From positions 2,666,001 through 2,730,000 of the forward strand of contig NZ_CP129212.1 of assembly GCF_030413175.1 (NCBI RefSeq): a stretch of DNA of 64,000 nt, written 5' to 3'. Made by a program: the position numbers and the translations under genes. Under the pieces are notes generated by a model that saw only the letters and a program-made list of their open reading frames with translations, was not told the DNA's origin and made no database searches. The DNA comes from Bradyrhizobium roseum (GTDB taxonomy: Bacteria > Pseudomonadota > Alphaproteobacteria > Rhizobiales > Xanthobacteraceae). This document shows positions 63,435 to 64,000 of the stretch, in pieces. Position 1 is the first letter of the stretch. Each line of letters starts with the position of its first letter.

Positions 63435-64000
63435 ATGCGCCCCATGTCGCTTCCTGTTGGATTACCGGCCCTTGCCGACAGCGATCTGGTCGGCCAGATC
63501 GCCCGCATGCTGATGCAGGCCATTGTTCAGGGGCGGCTGCCTCCCGGCTCCAAGGTGGTGGAGGCAGGCATTGCCCGCGAACTGGGCGTCAGCCGCGCCC
63601 CGGTACGGGAGGCGGCGCGGCTGCTGGAGAAGCAGGGGTTGCTGGTCGCAAGCCCGCGGCGAGGCTTCTTTGTGCGCAAGCTCGAAGTCAGGAACATCGA
63701 CGAGATCTACGATTTGCGCATTTGCATCGAACGGCACGCCGGCGTGCTGGCGGCGCGCAATCTCACGCCGCAGTCCCGCGACGTGCTGCGACGGCAAATC
63801 GACGTTCTGCACAAGACCGCCGATCTCGACGATCCGGCGCGGCAGGTGGAGGAGGATTATCGCTTTCACCGACTGATCTTTGAAATCGCCGATAATCGGC
63901 GGCTGCTTCGGCTGTTCGATGATCTCGCGGCGGAGCTGCGCATGGTGATCGGATTGATCGGCCGCCTGTACGACGATCCGCATGAGATCGCGCGCACGCA
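63435..64000 (+). CDS. GntR/FCD-family transcriptional regulator, cut by the window end
   Basis: The frame is open to the window end, giving 188 complete codons. The winged helix is at about 15-80 (IARMLMQAIVQGRLPPGSKVVEAGIARELGVSRAPVREAARLLE), and the FCD domain begins near 90 (IDEIYDLRICIERHAG) with FHRLIFEIADNRRL. An ATG at 63444 is an alternative start. It is divergent from the eight-gene catabolic operon and is therefore its likely regulator. The C-terminus is not seen. Confidence 0.8.
   Translation, partial: MRPMSLPVGLPALADSDLVGQIARMLMQAIVQGRLPPGSKVVEAGIARELGVSRAPVREAARLLEKQGLLVASPRRGFFVRKLEVRNIDEIYDLRICIERHAGVLAARNLTPQSRDVLRRQIDVLHKTADLDDPARQVEEDYRFHRLIFEIADNRRLLRLFDDLAAELRMVIGLIGRLYDDPHEIART

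Overview
The window reads as chromosomal DNA of a Bradyrhizobium/Rhodopseudomonas-type alphaproteobacterium. The evidence is the G+C-rich codon use, intergenic palindromic repeats of the kind common in that group, several Bug-type solute-binding proteins, an RpoE-ChrR pair, and an oxalate gene set (oxc, frc, OxlT-type carrier). I saw no rRNA, tRNA, CRISPR array, insertion sequence or phage gene. The assignment rests on recognised protein families only; no database search was run.

Layout. 0.1-9.2 kb: a predicted methanethiol methyltransferase (MddA-like), a winged-helix/TPR regulator, an HD-domain hydrolase, a LysR regulator, a PleC-like sensor kinase and a cation diffusion facilitator with an unusually long C-terminal region. 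9.5-15.8 kb: a LysR/Bug solute-binding pair with a methyltransferase and an amidohydrolase, then a fatty-acid desaturase and an aldo/keto reductase. 15.9-20.2 kb: glycogen debranching enzyme GlgX, a quinone oxidoreductase and a nitronate monooxygenase-like enzyme. 20.4-22.98 kb: a compact stress module of TspO, a second ECF sigma factor, ChrR and RpoE. Three of its transcription units carry the same promoter pattern (TGATCC, 18 bases, TT-rich -10).

24.2-36.7 kb is the most coherent region, an oxalate/formyl-CoA regulon. It holds a CBS-domain protein, an OxlT-like antiporter, a tripartite tricarboxylate transporter (TctA/B/C type), a 45-residue small protein, formyl-CoA transferase, oxalyl-CoA decarboxylase, a GntR/FCD regulator and a divergent NDP-forming acyl-CoA ligase. 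Every transcription unit start in this region has a 17-bp palindromic site, TGGYAT-N5-ATRCCA (six copies, two of them weaker), placed 2-3 bases downstream of a -35-like element. The GntR protein is the obvious candidate to bind these sites.

36.8-44.5 kb: an IclR regulator, a methyltransferase, an acyl-CoA dehydrogenase, a less G+C-rich PIG-V-type glycosyltransferase, an orphan Bug protein with a ketopantoate-reductase-like enzyme, and TenA. 44.9-48.5 kb: the glyoxylate-to-glycerate operon gcl-hyi-glxR, ending at a clear terminator. 48.5-53.8 kb: a DUF1236 protein, a VanZ-like protein, a two-subunit ThDP decarboxylase, and a divergent cluster that begins with a decayed amidohydrolase remnant and continues with a hydroxyacid dehydrogenase, an alpha/beta hydrolase and an SDR enzyme. 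54.1-63.3 kb: one eight-gene leftward operon with a class II aldolase/adducin protein, a peptide/opine-type ABC importer, a D-2-hydroxyacid dehydrogenase, an APH-like kinase and a class III aminotransferase. A divergent GntR regulator, cut off by the window end, probably controls it.

Together the window is weighted toward uptake and catabolism of small carboxylic acids (oxalate, formyl-CoA, glyoxylate, hydroxyacids) with their regulators, plus a photo-oxidative/singlet-oxygen style sigma module.
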